A stretch of DNA of 64,000 bases from Rhizophagus irregularis. Lineage: Eukaryota; Glomeromycota; Glomeromycetes; Glomerales; Glomeraceae. Under the pieces are notes generated by a model. It was given only the letters and a program-made list of their open reading frames with translations. It was not told where the DNA came from and did no database searches. This document shows, one piece after another, positions 41,489 through 53,426 of this stretch. Made by a program: the position numbers and the translations under genes. Position 1 is the stretch's first letter; each line of letters begins with the position of its first letter. The DNA lies in NCBI RefSeq assembly GCF_026210795.1, contig NC_089432.1, positions 5,146,001-5,210,000 of the forward strand. Direction: 5' to 3'.

Positions 41489-42173
41489 TAGGGTTGGATC
41501 AGTCCAGTCCAGTCCAGTCCAGTCCCAAAAAGACTGGTCTTTCAACCTGGACCAGACCAAACTGGGACCGGACTGATTTAAATTCAAGAAATTTGTCCCC
41601 ATGATGTTAAGACCTCTAAAACATTAAAGAACATTGTGAAACATTTCTTAATATGTAATTTAACAAATAAAAAATGTTTCGCAACATTTTTTAATTATTT
41701 TAATAGAAACATTGTGAAAACATTTTTTATTAATAAGTTCATAAAAAAACATTTTTCGCAAACGTTTTTAATTATTTTAACAAACAATGTTGCAAAAACG
41801 TTTTAATACGTTTTGCAGCATTTTTTATTAAGTAATTTAATAAAAAAACATTTTCACATGTTTTTTAATTATTTTATTAATAGGAAACGTTACAAAAACA
41901 TTTTTTATTAATAATTTCACGAAAAAAAGGTTTTCGCACATTTTTTTAATAAAAAACGTTGCAAAAATGTTAAAAATTGAACTGATAATCAGTTTTGGCA
42001 AAAACCGTGCCCTAGAAGTACATGAGCACAAAAATTTGGCTCATTTTTACTGGATATTAATAATATAAGATCGGTTCCGGTCTGGTCCAGTCCTCAGATC
42101 TCAGACCGAAGACTGTGAAGATCGGTCCCAAAACCGACGCAGGACCGGTCTTTGCTAGGACTGATCCAACCTA
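41489..42173. mobile_element. hAT-type MITE (GGATCAGTCC family), older copy
   Basis: Termini TAGGGTTGGATCAGTCC (41489) and GGACTGATCCAACCTA (ending 42173). The flanking 8-mers are GGCGTAAT and GGTGTATT (6 of 8 match, a decayed duplication). Subterminal arrays of CCAGTC/GACCGG words flank an interior of alternating AACGTTTT/AAAACGTT inverted units. The copy at 47609-48967 is in the opposite orientation. Confidence 0.8.
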
Positions 42174-42780
42174 GGTGTATTATAATTGCAAAAAAAAACA
42201 AAACCAAACTGACTAAAATTACACATTTTTGTGAATTTTTTTATATTAAAATTTACAATTTTAAACATAAGATAAAAAGTTAAGATTTGCAATTTTAAAC
42301 GAAATAAAAAATTAAGTCGATTGTTTCATTATTACCCAAAATGAAGTGAAAAGATAAAATTTAATAACTTACAAATACTTTTTTCAAAAAAAAAATCGTA
42401 TTTTTAAAATTATAAAAAAAATTCATATTGCTTTAATATAGCCAATATAAAGTGGTAACATAAAAAATATTTTCACTAATGTCATTATATTTCAAAAATG
42501 TTTTATTTATATTACAAAAATATTTACTTATATCATTAATTTAAGGTCATATTTTAATAAATTTCTAAAATATTTTATCCATATTACAAAAATATTTGCT
42601 ACATTGTATTAGCTTAAGTTTAAATTTCAACATGTATTAAAAATATTGTTACATTATTTTATTAATATTACGAAAATATTACATATATTAAAATATGTTA
42701 AACATATATATACTATCTGTTGTTAACATGTATTAATTATGTTTAACATACATATTTTATATATTTTATGAAAACCAGAG
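42174..42780. other. AT-rich spacer
   Basis: No gene. It contains repeated words such as ATATTACAAAAATATTT at about 42510, 42580 and 42665, suggesting a decayed MITE. Confidence 0.4.
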
Positions 42781-42895
42781 GTTACTGCAAAAGTTATTAT
42801 TACTATATTCTAAATACTTTATTATTTATCTTATTCCTTAACAATTTAAATTTAATCAATATAAGCAACTATCCTGAACAAAATAGTACTAGTTC
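42780..42895 (+). pseudogene. Degenerate copy of the PD-(D/E)XK gene 5' end
   Basis: AATCAATATAAGCAACTATC followed by CTGAACAAAATAGTA matches the start of the gene at 22498 (AATCAATATGAGCAACTATC, CTGGTCAAAATAGTA). The initiator ATG is changed to ATA and the donor GTAAGT to GTACTA. The A+T-rich leader upstream is also similar. It is directly followed by a truncated F-box copy, forming a chimeric junction. Confidence 0.65.
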
Positions 42896-42971
42896 AATGA
42901 AAATTACTTTAACTTTTAATATTTATTTTCAACTTGTGATATATATTTATTTACTAACATCTATTATCTAG

Positions 42972-43897
42972 ATGCTCTTTCAAATCTATTTGAGTTAGAT
43001 TTCAGCATCTATTTGGGTTTAGGTTGTGTGATTCAAGATATCAAAATAATTATCATGAATTGGCACAAATATGCAGATCAATAGAAAAAATTTATATAGG
43101 CCTTAGTAGCCCTGAAATTATTGAATGCAAAAACAGATTAAATACATATATGTAAAGGAAGATGGTAATTGTGAGAAAATAAACCAAGCTTTATAAAAAC
43201 ATGCAAATTCAATTGTTCTTTTAAATTTAACAATATATACAAAAAATGGATCCTTTCTATATGATTTACTCCTTCCAAAATTAATTAATTTACAATATTT
43301 AAAGATAAATAATATGGAATCAAAATGTATACTAGAGCATGTAATATATTTAAATTATCACAACCTTCAATACTTGATTTTGTAAAAGTATCACTTGATA
43401 TAGCAATAAATATTCAAAATACCAATGGAAATCTATGGAAAATTAAAATTAGACGCACTGCTGATAATGATCATGTAAAAGAATATAATCAGACAATCCA
43501 CCAATATCGCCTAAATATAAAATATGTTTCAGTATTTTTAAATGATGATGAACCCTGAAAGAACTAGAGAATATTTTCATCAAATGCCAACATTTGGTAG
43601 CAATAGATATATTTGAAAATTTTAGTTATGAATATGCGAATAAATTGCTGAATTTTATTGGTTGATTTAGCTCCACTCACTTTATACAGACTTCACATTG
43701 ATTTTATTACTAATTTTGATAGAGAATCTTTAAAATTATTTTTTACTAATTGTAAAGGTAGAAAAACTTTATATTTATATCATCTTTATAATTACTTACG
43801 TGAAAATTTTGTAGTGAAAGATATTATAGAACTAGATTACTATGATGATGATTTTTGGAATCATGAAATTACAATGTTAAATGATGAACAAAAATGA
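42972..43897 (+). pseudogene. 5'-truncated F-box-like pseudogene
   Basis: Homologous to 46306-47219 of the intact copy. It starts in mid-gene (CTCTTTC(A/C)AATCTAT..GAGTTAGATTTCA). Lesions include GAA to TAA in the CTTTATAAAAACATG stretch (43190), a one-base loss at GATGATGAACCCTG (43550), and a one-base gain at GAATTTTATTGG (43655). The 3' flank (to about 44160) is also shared with copies B and C, so it is the remnant of an upstream tandem unit. Confidence 0.85.
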
Positions 43898-44164
43898 TTG
43901 AATATAAATTTTAATTATTACTAGTATGAAGTTTTTTAAATATAATTGATATAATTCATATTCTAAAGTATAACAGATAATGTATTGTGTGCATAAAATT
44001 AAAAATTGGGTTATCAAAACTTTTATCATAATAAAAGAAAATTAAAATCAAACTTATGATAGTTTTATACTTTTAAGATTCATTTAATATTATCCTACAT
44101 AACAAATGAGTTTAAAACAAAAAGTTTCAGAATTAATAAAATCAACAACTTTTCAAAATATAAT

Positions 44165-45830
44165 ATACCAGAATACAGTTTACTACATACTGCGATAGTA
44201 TAAATATACTGCGGGGCCACACGACCACGTGATATTTAACGATATGCTTCAACATGTCGCAATTGTCGCATTACTCATTTAATCACAAATGTTGAATTTA
44301 GTGCTTTACTAGTTTATATTACCCAAAACCGTTACCTAACATGGAAAATTCCCTAAAATATGGCACTGATAACGTCAAGATTGGAATATCTGAAGTAGTT
44401 ATTAATTTCTGGTATGTTTTATATAATTTCAATATTATTGGCTTTGTTAGTTCTTTCATTTTTTAAAAAAAATTAAAAAAGATCCTTTTAAAAGTAGAAG
44501 CAAAAGTACAATGGAAACAGAAAAATATATGTAATTTATATTGGCCATTTAAAAAAATTTTAGCAAGAATGAATTTTACGTTATTTCACTAACATTAATA
44601 TATTATTAATCCATTGATTTAATGGATGAAATTAGTATCACTAGAATATATTATATTGTTTTAAACATTTAAATAGTTTTAAATGAATATTTAAAGGTGA
44701 TTTATTAATATATGTTAAATTATTGGCTAAAATAAATTTGTTGGTTAAAATAAATGTACAATTCGAAAGTACACATAATAATCTTGTTTCTCATTATTAC
44801 TACAAGTAAATAAGTAAATAAAAATTTTATTAGAGATGGCCATTCAAATAGATTTTAGTAATTCTTGAATTTACTTATTAAAAAAATTTCACTAATTTTT
44901 AATTTAAGTACTACTATCACCTTAATTGAAGTTGTTTCTTTTGTAAAATTACGTCTATCTAGTGACAACAATAGATTTGTTAAAATAATAAATTTTTTTA
45001 TTAGAATCGGCTTTTTTGTAATTTACAGAAAATCTGACTGAATATCTACCATTATAACATTAAAAAATCCTTTTCTTTATGTAAATTGCTTATATTTTTG
45101 CTGTTAATATTATAATTCTCATGACCAAAAATTTTCACAGTTCTCTCCGTACTACTAGATATTGAGATTGCCGTTTGGGACATGTTTAAACAGTTCAGTA
45201 TTCATATCAATTTTCATTTACACATTCAGACTGATTATAGGTTAACTCAAGTTTTATGCTTTTACTTTATATGAGTGAGGCAATTATAATAACATAAATC
45301 CAACTTCAATATATACAAATATAATTTAGTAATTTTCTCCAAAATAGATTATTTTTCATAATTGTTAATAACAATACAGCCTAACTTTGCCAAAAATTTT
45401 GAAGACATTAATTTAATATGCTGTTAATCTGTCATATTGCTTTAATTTTAAATTAATGTAGCCCTTTCCTATTACTATTAAATTGTAACAAATAAACTTC
45501 CCTTTTAAATTTTCTCTGAACTTCTAAAGTAAAATCAACTTTTAAGCTAATTCTAAACTTCTAAATCATTAGTTTAGAAAGGCAACAAATAGAAAATCCA
45601 TTGCTATTGTGAAAGTTCATTATGACTAATAATATGATGAGCTGACTGAGCAGTTATAATTATTAATAATTTTATAGCAATTATTTCTCAATGTGATTGT
45701 TTAAAATGATGAGTTTATGTTATTATGATATAATTTATCAGTATAATTGCTCTATTCATCTTTCCATTTTTTTTCTTCTTTTTTCCTGAAAAAAAAGTTT
45801 TTATTCCTTTTATTTCCTAAAAAAAAAAAA
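44165..45830 (+). promoter_or_regulatory. Duplicated 1.6-kb upstream region of F-box copy B
   Basis: Nearly collinear with 54355-55800 (copy C) and, more diverged, with 57660-58800. It starts with CTGCGATAGTATAAATATACTGCGG and ends with a T-rich then A-rich leader directly before the ATG. No ORF is shared. Strong conservation among paralogues may reflect recent duplication rather than function. It preserves the empty insertion sites of three MITEs present in copy C. Confidence 0.6.
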
Positions 45831-47225
45831 ATGACAGAATTAAATGATGATGTTCTATTCTACATTTTTCAAGATTTATATTACTTAATTACTTCTAATT
45901 CAAATAATGAAAAGAAATATAAAAAATCTCTATATTTTTGTTTGTTTGTTAACAAACATTGGTATGAAATTATGGTTCCAATTTTATGGAGTTATCCTTA
46001 TAAACATGTTTATAAAAAAGAATCATTATTCAATATCATCATTTCTCATTTATCAGATAATTCAATTAAATTTTTAAAAGATAAAAATATTATTGAAGCA
46101 AATTTTCAGAAACAAAAACTTTCATTTAAATATATTAAATTTTGCCGATATCTTAATGATATTCATAAAATTTTTCCAATAAGATCATCAAATTTATTGA
46201 AAGAAAAAATTTATAAGCTTTTTATTAGTGAATGTTCATCTATAAAATCTTTGAGTTCAGAAATGGTATGTTATCCAATATTGAAATATCCAGGAGCAAA
46301 TATTTCTCTTTCCAATCTATATGAGTTAGATTTCAAATCAGGGCGATTAAATGATTATCATGAATTGGCACAAATATGCAGATCAATAGAAAAAATTTAT
46401 ATAGACCTTAGTAGACCTAACATTACTGAATTAATTGAAATGCAAAAACAGATTAAATACATATATGTAAAGGAAGATGATAATTGTGAAAAAATAGATC
46501 AAGCTCTAGAAAAACATGCAAATTCAATTGTTCTTTTAAATTTAACAATATATACAAAAAATGGATCCTTTCTATATGATTTACTCCTTCCAAAATTAAG
46601 TAATTTACAATATTTAAGGATAAATAATATGGAATCAAAATGTATACTAAAGCATGTAATACATTTAAACTATTACAACCTTCAAGTACTTGATTTGGTA
46701 GAAGTATCACTTGATATAGCAATAAATATTATTCAAAATACCAATGGAAATCTATGGAAAATTAAAATTAGATGCCATGCTGACTATGATCGTATAAAAG
46801 AATATGATCAGACAATCCACCAATATTGCCCAAATATAAAATATGTTACAGTATTTTTAAATGATGAAACCCTGAAAGAACTAGAGAAAATTTTCATCAA
46901 ATGCCAACATTTGGTAGCAATAGATGTACTTGAAAATTTTAGTAGTAGTGAATATGCAAATAAATTGCTGAATTTATTGGTTGATTTAGCTCCACTCACT
47001 TTATACAGACTTCACATTGATTTTATTACTAATTTTAATAGAGAATATTTAAAATTATTTTTTACTAATTGGAATCGTAAAGGTAGAAAAACTTTACATT
47101 TATATCATCTTTGTGATTACTTACGTGAAAGACTTGTAGTGAAAAATATTAGAGAACTAGAATATTATAATGATGATTTTTGGAATCATAGAATTACAAT
47201 GTTAAATGATGAAAAAAATGATTGA
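45831..47225 (+). CDS. F-box-like protein, 464 aa (copy B)
   Basis: Intact single exon. The ATG at 45831 is preferred over an in-frame start 84 nt upstream because that extension is encoded by T/A homopolymers and MTELNDDVLFYIFQDLYYLI is the conserved N-terminus of all copies. It has the F-box pattern FCLFVNKHWYEIMVPILW, then a ~400-aa isoleucine/leucine-rich solenoid (LLPKLSNLQYLRINN, NLQVLDLVEVSLDIAIN). Putative SCF substrate receptor. Close to copy C (55801) and more distant from copy A (5954). Confidence 0.88.
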   Translation: MTELNDDVLFYIFQDLYYLITSNSNNEKKYKKSLYFCLFVNKHWYEIMVPILWSYPYKHVYKKESLFNIIISHLSDNSIKFLKDKNIIEANFQKQKLSFKYIKFCRYLNDIHKIFPIRSSNLLKEKIYKLFISECSSIKSLSSEMVCYPILKYPGANISLSNLYELDFKSGRLNDYHELAQICRSIEKIYIDLSRPNITELIEMQKQIKYIYVKEDDNCEKIDQALEKHANSIVLLNLTIYTKNGSFLYDLLLPKLSNLQYLRINNMESKCILKHVIHLNYYNLQVLDLVEVSLDIAINIIQNTNGNLWKIKIRCHADYDRIKEYDQTIHQYCPNIKYVTVFLNDETLKELEKIFIKCQHLVAIDVLENFSSSEYANKLLNLLVDLAPLTLYRLHIDFITNFNREYLKLFFTNWNRKGRKTLHLYHLCDYLRERLVVKNIRELEYYNDDFWNHRITMLNDEKND

Positions 47226-47608
47226 ATATAAAATTTAATTATTACTAGTATGAAGTTTTTTTAAATATAATTGATATAATTTATATTCTAAAGTATAACA
47301 GATAATGTATTTGTATGCATAAAATTAAAAATTGGATTATCAAAACTTTTATCATAATAAAAAGAAAATTAAAATCAAACTTATGATAGTTTTATACTTT
47401 TAAGATTCAGTTAATATTATCTTATATATAAACAAATAAGTTTAAAACAAAAAGTTTCAGAATTAATAAAATCAACAATTTTTTAAAATATAATATACAA
47501 GAATACAGTCTTACTAGCATGGCAGACATGCTTATATCACCTTGCTGATCATTTGCCAATTACATAATTCCAATTTTAAAATTTATTGCAAAAGCCACAA
47601 ATATTTTC
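47226..47608. other. Shared 3' flank of the F-box unit
   Basis: 47226-47515 is collinear with 43898-44160 and 57208-57485 (GTTTCAGAATTAATAAAATC and similar), so it belongs to the tandem unit. It probably contains the 3' UTR and polyadenylation signal. The remainder has no gene. Confidence 0.55.
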
Positions 47609-48967
47609 TAGGGTTAGATCGGTCCTAGCTAGGGATGGCAACGGTCACGGTCATTAACCGATTGTGACCGGTCATGACCGTGACCGATATCGGTCGGTCA
47701 AGACTTCTGACCGACCGTTTGACCGACACAGGTCGAAATGCTAAAAATCGGCAAAAAAAATGGCGCGAAAAGCAGTAGCTATTCTTGGCTATTCTTGGCT
47801 ATTCTTGGCTGTTTTTGGCTATTTACGAATTAACCTATACTATTTGTAAATAGTTTATACAAATTTGCGAATAGTTTATGCGATTTGCGCCATTTTTTTT
47901 GCCTATTTTTTATCATTTGACGTGTGCGACCAAATTTTTTTATGAAAAATTTAATAAAAAACGTCGCGAAACGTTTTTTATTAATAATTTAATTAAAAAA
48001 AAACGTTTTTCGCAAACGTTTTTAATTATTTTAACAAAAAACGTTGCGAAAACGGTTTTATTAATAATTTAATTAAAATAAAACGTTTTCGCAACGTTTT
48101 TTCAATTATTTTAATAGAAACGTTGCGAAAACATTTTTTATTAATAATTTAATAAAAAAAACGTTTACACACATTTTTTCAATTGCCTTAATAAAAACGC
48201 TGCGAAAATATAAAAAAAATGATCGGTCAAACGGTCGGTCAAACGGTCGGTAGGTCGGTCAAAGGTTCTTGACCAGTCATGACTGACCGATGACTGACCA
48301 TGACCGACCGTTGCCATCCCTAGTCCTAGCAAAGACCAGTCCTGCATCGGTCTTGGGACCGGTCTTCACGGTCTTCAGTCCGAGATCTGAGGACCAGTCT
48401 GGACCGGACTGATCTTATATTATTAATAAAAATGAGCCAAATTTTTGTGCTCATGTACTTCTAGGGCACGGTTTTAGCTAAAACTGATTATCAGTTTGGT
48501 TTTTAACATTTTCGCAACATTTTTTATTAAAAAAATGTGCGAAAACCTTTTTTTTGTGAAATTATTAATAAAAAATGTTTTTGTAACGTTTTCTATTAAT
48601 AAAATAATTAAAAAATGTGCGAAAATGTTTTTTTATTAAATTACTTAATAAAAAATGCTGCAAAATATATAAAAACGTTTTCGCAATGTTGTTTATTAAA
48701 ATAATTAAAAACGTTTGCGAAAAACGTTTTTTTTATGAACTTATTAATAAAAAACGTTTTCACAACATTTTCTATTAAAATAATTAAAAAATGTTGCGAA
48801 ACGTTTTTTATTTGTTAAATTACATGTTAAATACGTTTTGCAATGTTCTTTAATGTTTTAGAGGTCTTAAAATCATGGGGACAAATTTCTTGAATTTAAA
48901 TCGGTCCAGTCCAGGTTGAAAGACTGGTCTTTTTGGGACCGGACCAGACCGGACTGATCCAACTTTA
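47609..48967. mobile_element. hAT-type MITE (GGATCAGTCC family), younger copy
   Basis: Termini TAGGGTTAGATCGGTCC (47609) and GGACTGATCCAACTTTA (48967), with a perfect 8-bp duplication ATATTTTC (47601-47608, 48968-48975). The interior has the same AACGTTTTCGCAA inverted units as 41489-42173. A GATGGCAACGG MITE is inserted 13 bp inside its left end. Confidence 0.88.
47630..48322. mobile_element. hAT-type MITE (GATGGCAACGG family), intact nested copy
   Basis: Termini TAGGGATGGCAACGGTC and GACCGTTGCCATCCCTA, perfect 8-bp duplication GTCCTAGC (47622-47629, 48323-48330). It is 693 bp, CpG-rich, with subterminal CGGTC arrays and an interior of AACGTTTTTCGCAAACG inverted units. A CTATTCTTGG direct repeat (3-4 copies) lies at 47780-47820. 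It is nested in the preceding MITE. Confidence 0.92.
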
Positions 48968-48975
48968 ATATTTTC

Positions 48976-49586
48976 AAAATAATATGGCAAAAAAATTATG
49001 GAAATATAAGCTAAGCATTGAATTATTATATAATTTAATTATATAATTATTGGCATAATTTTTTAATATTTTTATAACACATTATTCATATGTGATAATT
49101 CATAATTTTTTGCCAATCATCAGATAAAATTTGATGGGCAGAGATGAATATACATAGGTGAAACTCAAAACTTTGCACAAATATTTTTTATATTATGTAG
49201 AATCTATAAAAAAAATAATGCAGTGATCTGATTTATAATGCAGGTTTTTTATTAGTAACATATTTAGTGAATAATTTCATAAAATGAATAAATATATGCC
49301 AAATAATAATAAAAGCTAAAAAGTTTCTAGTGAAATTTAATATATAATAAATTAAAACTAAATTTAAGTTATTTGTGAAATTTGAGCATATATTATTATG
49401 TAAATTTTTTTAGCAATAATATTATATTATGTAATAATTGAATAAATGATTGGCAAATAATCAACAAATAATCAGTAATAAAATATGGATATCATTTTTT
49501 TACTTTAATAAAACTGCAAATGCGCTGGTGAAAAAATAAAAAATAAAATAAAATAGGGATATCCGCTATGCTCTACTTACTGTAAT
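48976..49586. other. AT-rich spacer
   Basis: No gene seen. It ends in ACTGTAAT (49579-49586), the left target duplication of the next MITE, within the start of the F-box upstream unit. Confidence 0.4.
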
Positions 49587-49864
49587 TAGGAATGGCAATG
49601 GTCGGCCATGATCAGTTATCAGTCAGTCATAACTGGTTATGGGCCTTTGACCATCCAACCATTTTGGCTGACCATAAGTATTAAATGAATAGGGTTGGTT
49701 AAATGGTCAGTTAACAGTCAGTTAAATGGTCAGTTAAATGGTTGGTCAAACAGTTGGTCAAAATGGTCAGTTAAACAGTCAGTCAGAGCCTTTGGCTGAC
49801 CAATATCAGTCACAGTTATTAACCAGTTATGACTGGTTATGACCATGACCATTGCCATCCTTTT
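49587..49864. mobile_element. hAT-type MITE (GATGGCAACGG family), CpG-depleted old copy
   Basis: Starts TAGGAATGGCAATGGTC and ends GACCATTGCCATCCTTTT. Flanks are ACTGTAAT and ACTGCAAT (7 of 8 match). The CGGTC words of the family read TGGTC or CAGTC here, and only one CG remains in 278 bp. The paralogous sites at about 44185 and 57668 lack the insertion. Confidence 0.85.
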
Positions 49865-50210
49865 ACTGCAATAGAATAAGTATACTGCAGCAGAGACATA
49901 GTATGCCCACATCACCACATAATATTTAATGATATACTTTACTAGTTTATATTACCCAAAACCATTACCTAGAGTTTGGAACCAGTTCTATTTCAAAAAC
50001 TGAATTTAAAACAGATGTAAAATCCAATTGAAATCAAATAACCGAATCGTATATATTTGTTAATTCTGGTCAGAATTAAATGTGATCAGCATAAATCTGG
50101 CCAAGTTATAATTCTGGCCGGAATTACAACCTTTGTGTAATACAATATGAAATTTTATGGGACACAATTATCTGTAATAAAATTTTGTGTAATATAACTT
50201 ATTACCCGGT

Positions 50211-53200
50211 GGCTAAACTATTTAATCTTCCCCAGTAACACCACTAAATTTTTATAATGGTGTAGTTAGCCGAAAAATTCAGCCAAAGGCGCAGTAAATT
50301 TTTGGCTAACAACACCCAGCCAAAAAAAATTCATGTTGATTTTGAATATTTTATTAATTCAACATCTACTATTTTTGGCTGAATATTTTCGGCTAAATAC
50401 ACTTTTTTTAAATAATAGTGTAGTTAGCCAAAATATCCAAATAGCAGTCATTGCTCATGTTGTCACCCACGTCTGCCACCCGTGGATAAACACATTTTTC
50501 ACATTACAACTTTATTTCTCGTTATTTCGCTTGATTTAGATTTCTATTATTCTCTTAACTTCTCGCTTTCTTTCTCATATATTCATAGTATTTATTCTTT
50601 CCACTCATTCATAATATTCCCAAAATATTATTCTTCATGTAATATTTATTCTTTCAAATATTACCACTTTATTTCTTATAAACTGCGAGAGTTCTCCTAA
50701 CTTCTTATTATATTTCATACAATTAAACGAGAATAATTCCCTTTTCCTTACTTTTCTGGACTTAATATTATAATATTAATTAATTCTCAAGCATACAATG
50801 AGCATATTCAAGATAACTTTTAATAATTAATATTTATTTTATTCAATTTGAGTCAAAAACTGACTGCGGAATTCCTAACGAATCCCACCTATATTTATAC
50901 ATTTTTAAGAAAATTATTTCTACTATTTCTAACTTTTCTACTAATAAAAATTTAAGAACAATAAGAAAATAAAGATGTATTATCATATGACTATCTCGTG
51001 ACTAAACTAAACTAAACTATAAATATTATTTTATCAGTTAATTATTTATCCTTCGGCTAATTATTTATCCATTGGTTAATTATTTATCCTTATTCCATTC
51101 GGTCTTTTATTCATCCGCTCACGTGATTATCCTGATTTCTCGGGTTACAATGTAACCTCCTAATTTACTTTATTATGGCAATAGCACCTTCTTCTACATT
51201 TGCAAAGTTTAAAATCAATTTAAAATTGTTTAATTGGCTAAATTAATGATTTTCGAATCCATAATTCTGGCTGAAATTTTCTTAATTCTGGCCTAAAATT
51301 GGTTAAATTGAAAATTTCAGGTAAAATGTAACATCATATATATACAAAATAATCTCCAAACTAAATATGGAATCAAATGTTTTTTGTTTTTTGAGTTGGA
51401 TCTTAGCTAAAAATTAGTGTATTAAAAATAAAAAATAATGCAAAAAACTTATAATTTGTCAATGATAGTGAATAATATAAGACTTTAAATTAAAAATAAA
51501 AAATATTTTAAAAAAATAAAATAATGTATGTATATTTTCAAATACATTTCAAATCCCTTAAAAAAATTTCTCTTTTTTATTTTATTTGTATAATTGTATC
51601 GTTATAGTTTTAATGGTTAAATAAACTATTCATTAATTTAAAGAACAATTAAATATTAAAAATATTTCTTTTTTACAATTAAATTACTAAAAATCTAATA
51701 TTGAAGTATGATTGGACAGAAATAAATGAGTTAAAAATAACAAATAATTTGTAGTTTTATTAATAAAAATAATAATGCATTGTCCAAAAATAAGTATAGT
51801 AATGTTATGTACTTCTTGTTTTCTATAATAAATAAAATTTTGTCATTATTTCATATTGATTGCTATTTTGATATTTCGGCTAACTACACTATTATTTAAA
51901 AAAGTGTATTTAGCTGAAAATATTCAGCCAAAAATAGTTAGATGTTGAACCAATAAAATATTCTAAATCAACATGAATTTTTTTCGGCTGGGTGTTGTTA
52001 GCCAAAAATTTACTGCGCTTTCAGCTGAATTTTTCGGCTAACTACACCATTATTAAATTTTTCGCCTCCACCTAATAATATTCATTACCGGCATCACATC
52101 CCACCACGTTTTCACTGTTTATATTTATCTGAGGGACTTAGTTTTTTTTTTTGCCTCCCAAAATTATTTTTTTTCACAACCCCTTAAATGTCACCGGTCA
52201 CATGGGAGGTGAAATTTTAATTATAAAATTGTTTTATTTTTATTTTTATTTTTAAATTCTGAAGTGATCAAGATTACAGAAAGGTAAACAAGAACTAATA
52301 TATAAAAAAGCCAAACATTACCCAAACTAGCTGTAATCAAACCGCCCAAAGACAGTGCCACCAGGGTGCTACAAAACAAACCCATGGAGGTCCAACCGAA
52401 GCTTTTCCAACCATAATCAAACCAATAGCACCACGTGAAATCAAACAAATTTAATTCTCCTAATGGCTACATACTATGGATAACTAACCTATTTCAAAAA
52501 GACTTCAGGGAACTTTTTAGTGTCGTGCAGTCCAGCCAATGGGGAACTTTTTAGTGTCATGCAATCCCCAAGGGGACACCCACCTCATTACGAACAATCC
52601 CAATGGAGGACACCCACCTCATTGCGAACAATCCTTCGGCCTAAGATCTACCTAGATAAGTCAATCCAATGATAACCCAACATGTGACCACCTTGATCGG
52701 CATACTACAAAAACTGCGGTATCCAATCTGTCACCCCCCTTATCACCCGAGTGATCATCGATTTTAAAAATGTAACACCAAACCACCATGACGATCAAAT
52801 TTTCCAGTATCCCCCCACCCCCCAAAGAAAATAAGGTTACACCGAAAAAAGCGACCAAGAAAAACAAAAAGCAAAAAATAAAAACATAAACCTCAGGAAA
52901 ACTCGAAGTGCAATGAGAAAAACCTGAGTGAAAATTACCAAGCATACACCTCAACTCTATCTCCTTATTTTAGAAGACTAACTCCCCAGTTAATAACATC
53001 AACTAGCAAGAAATACGTTGGTCAGGAGCTCCTTCCAAGAAATACTGGTCCGGCCTGCGAACCACTTGGCCAGTTAGACTTTAAAGGCGTAGGAACCAAG
53101 ACGCACTACTTTTCAACCTTTCAGAAAGCCCAGGGAACATTCGTATGGAACTGCCATCTTACAGTATTATTGGTAACTCCAAGACTCATGATAACGGTCC

Positions 53201-53426
53201 TAACTCAATATAAGCCGTAAGGAGTTCGGGCGAAACTAAAGACCTCGGTAATAACTTCATATAACATCGAAAAGTCCTTTTACTATCACTCAAGGCAAAA
53301 AATCCTCATATTTTTCATCCATAACTTCATGGAAAAAATGGGCAGAGCCCAACGGGAGAGAAAGTACGATGATCCTCTTTAATTATAAAATTGGTGGTGT
53401 TACTACGGTAAATAAACTATTTAGCC
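50211..53426. mobile_element. Nested TIR element with ~203-bp long inner arms
   Basis: Long inverted arms at 50246-50449 and 51858-52060 match well (TAATGGTGTAGTTAGCCGAA, AACACCCAGCC, GGCTGAATATTTTC). An outer pair also matches: GGCTAAACTATTTAATCTTC at 50211 and its near-complement AAATAAACTATTTAGCC ending at 53426, each next to AACACCAC. The two may be one element with internal deletion or two nested ones. No TSD resolved and no ORF recognised. Confidence 0.6.
52232..53377 (-). mobile_element. A-tailed retroelement insertion (LINE/SINE-like), 1.15 kb
   Basis: A 16-bp perfect target duplication TTTAATTATAAAATTG flanks it (52216-52231 and 53378-53393). On the minus strand it ends in an (AAATA)n tail next to the duplication, the hallmark of target-primed retrotransposition. 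It is G+C-richer than its surroundings. It contains local duplications (GATTGTTCG(C/T)AATGAGGTGG twice, ACACTAAAAAGTTCCC twice). No long ORF, so it is a 5'-truncated LINE, a non-autonomous SINE-like element, or a retrocopied transcript. Confidence 0.75.

Noticed and set aside
45747-45830. N-terminal extension of F-box copy B (and of copy C at 55720)
   Set aside because: Encoded by T- and A-homopolymers; copy A lacks it and all copies share the MTELNDDVL start.
52661-52954. 97-aa minus-strand frame in the A-tailed element
   Set aside because: Phe/Val-rich sequence without domain, entirely within a retroelement that carries no other coding signal.
53080-53100. tRNA-like A box (TGGCCAAGTGG) in the A-tailed element
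   Set aside because: No B box at the expected distance and no cloverleaf, so not annotated as tRNA-derived SINE or tRNA.
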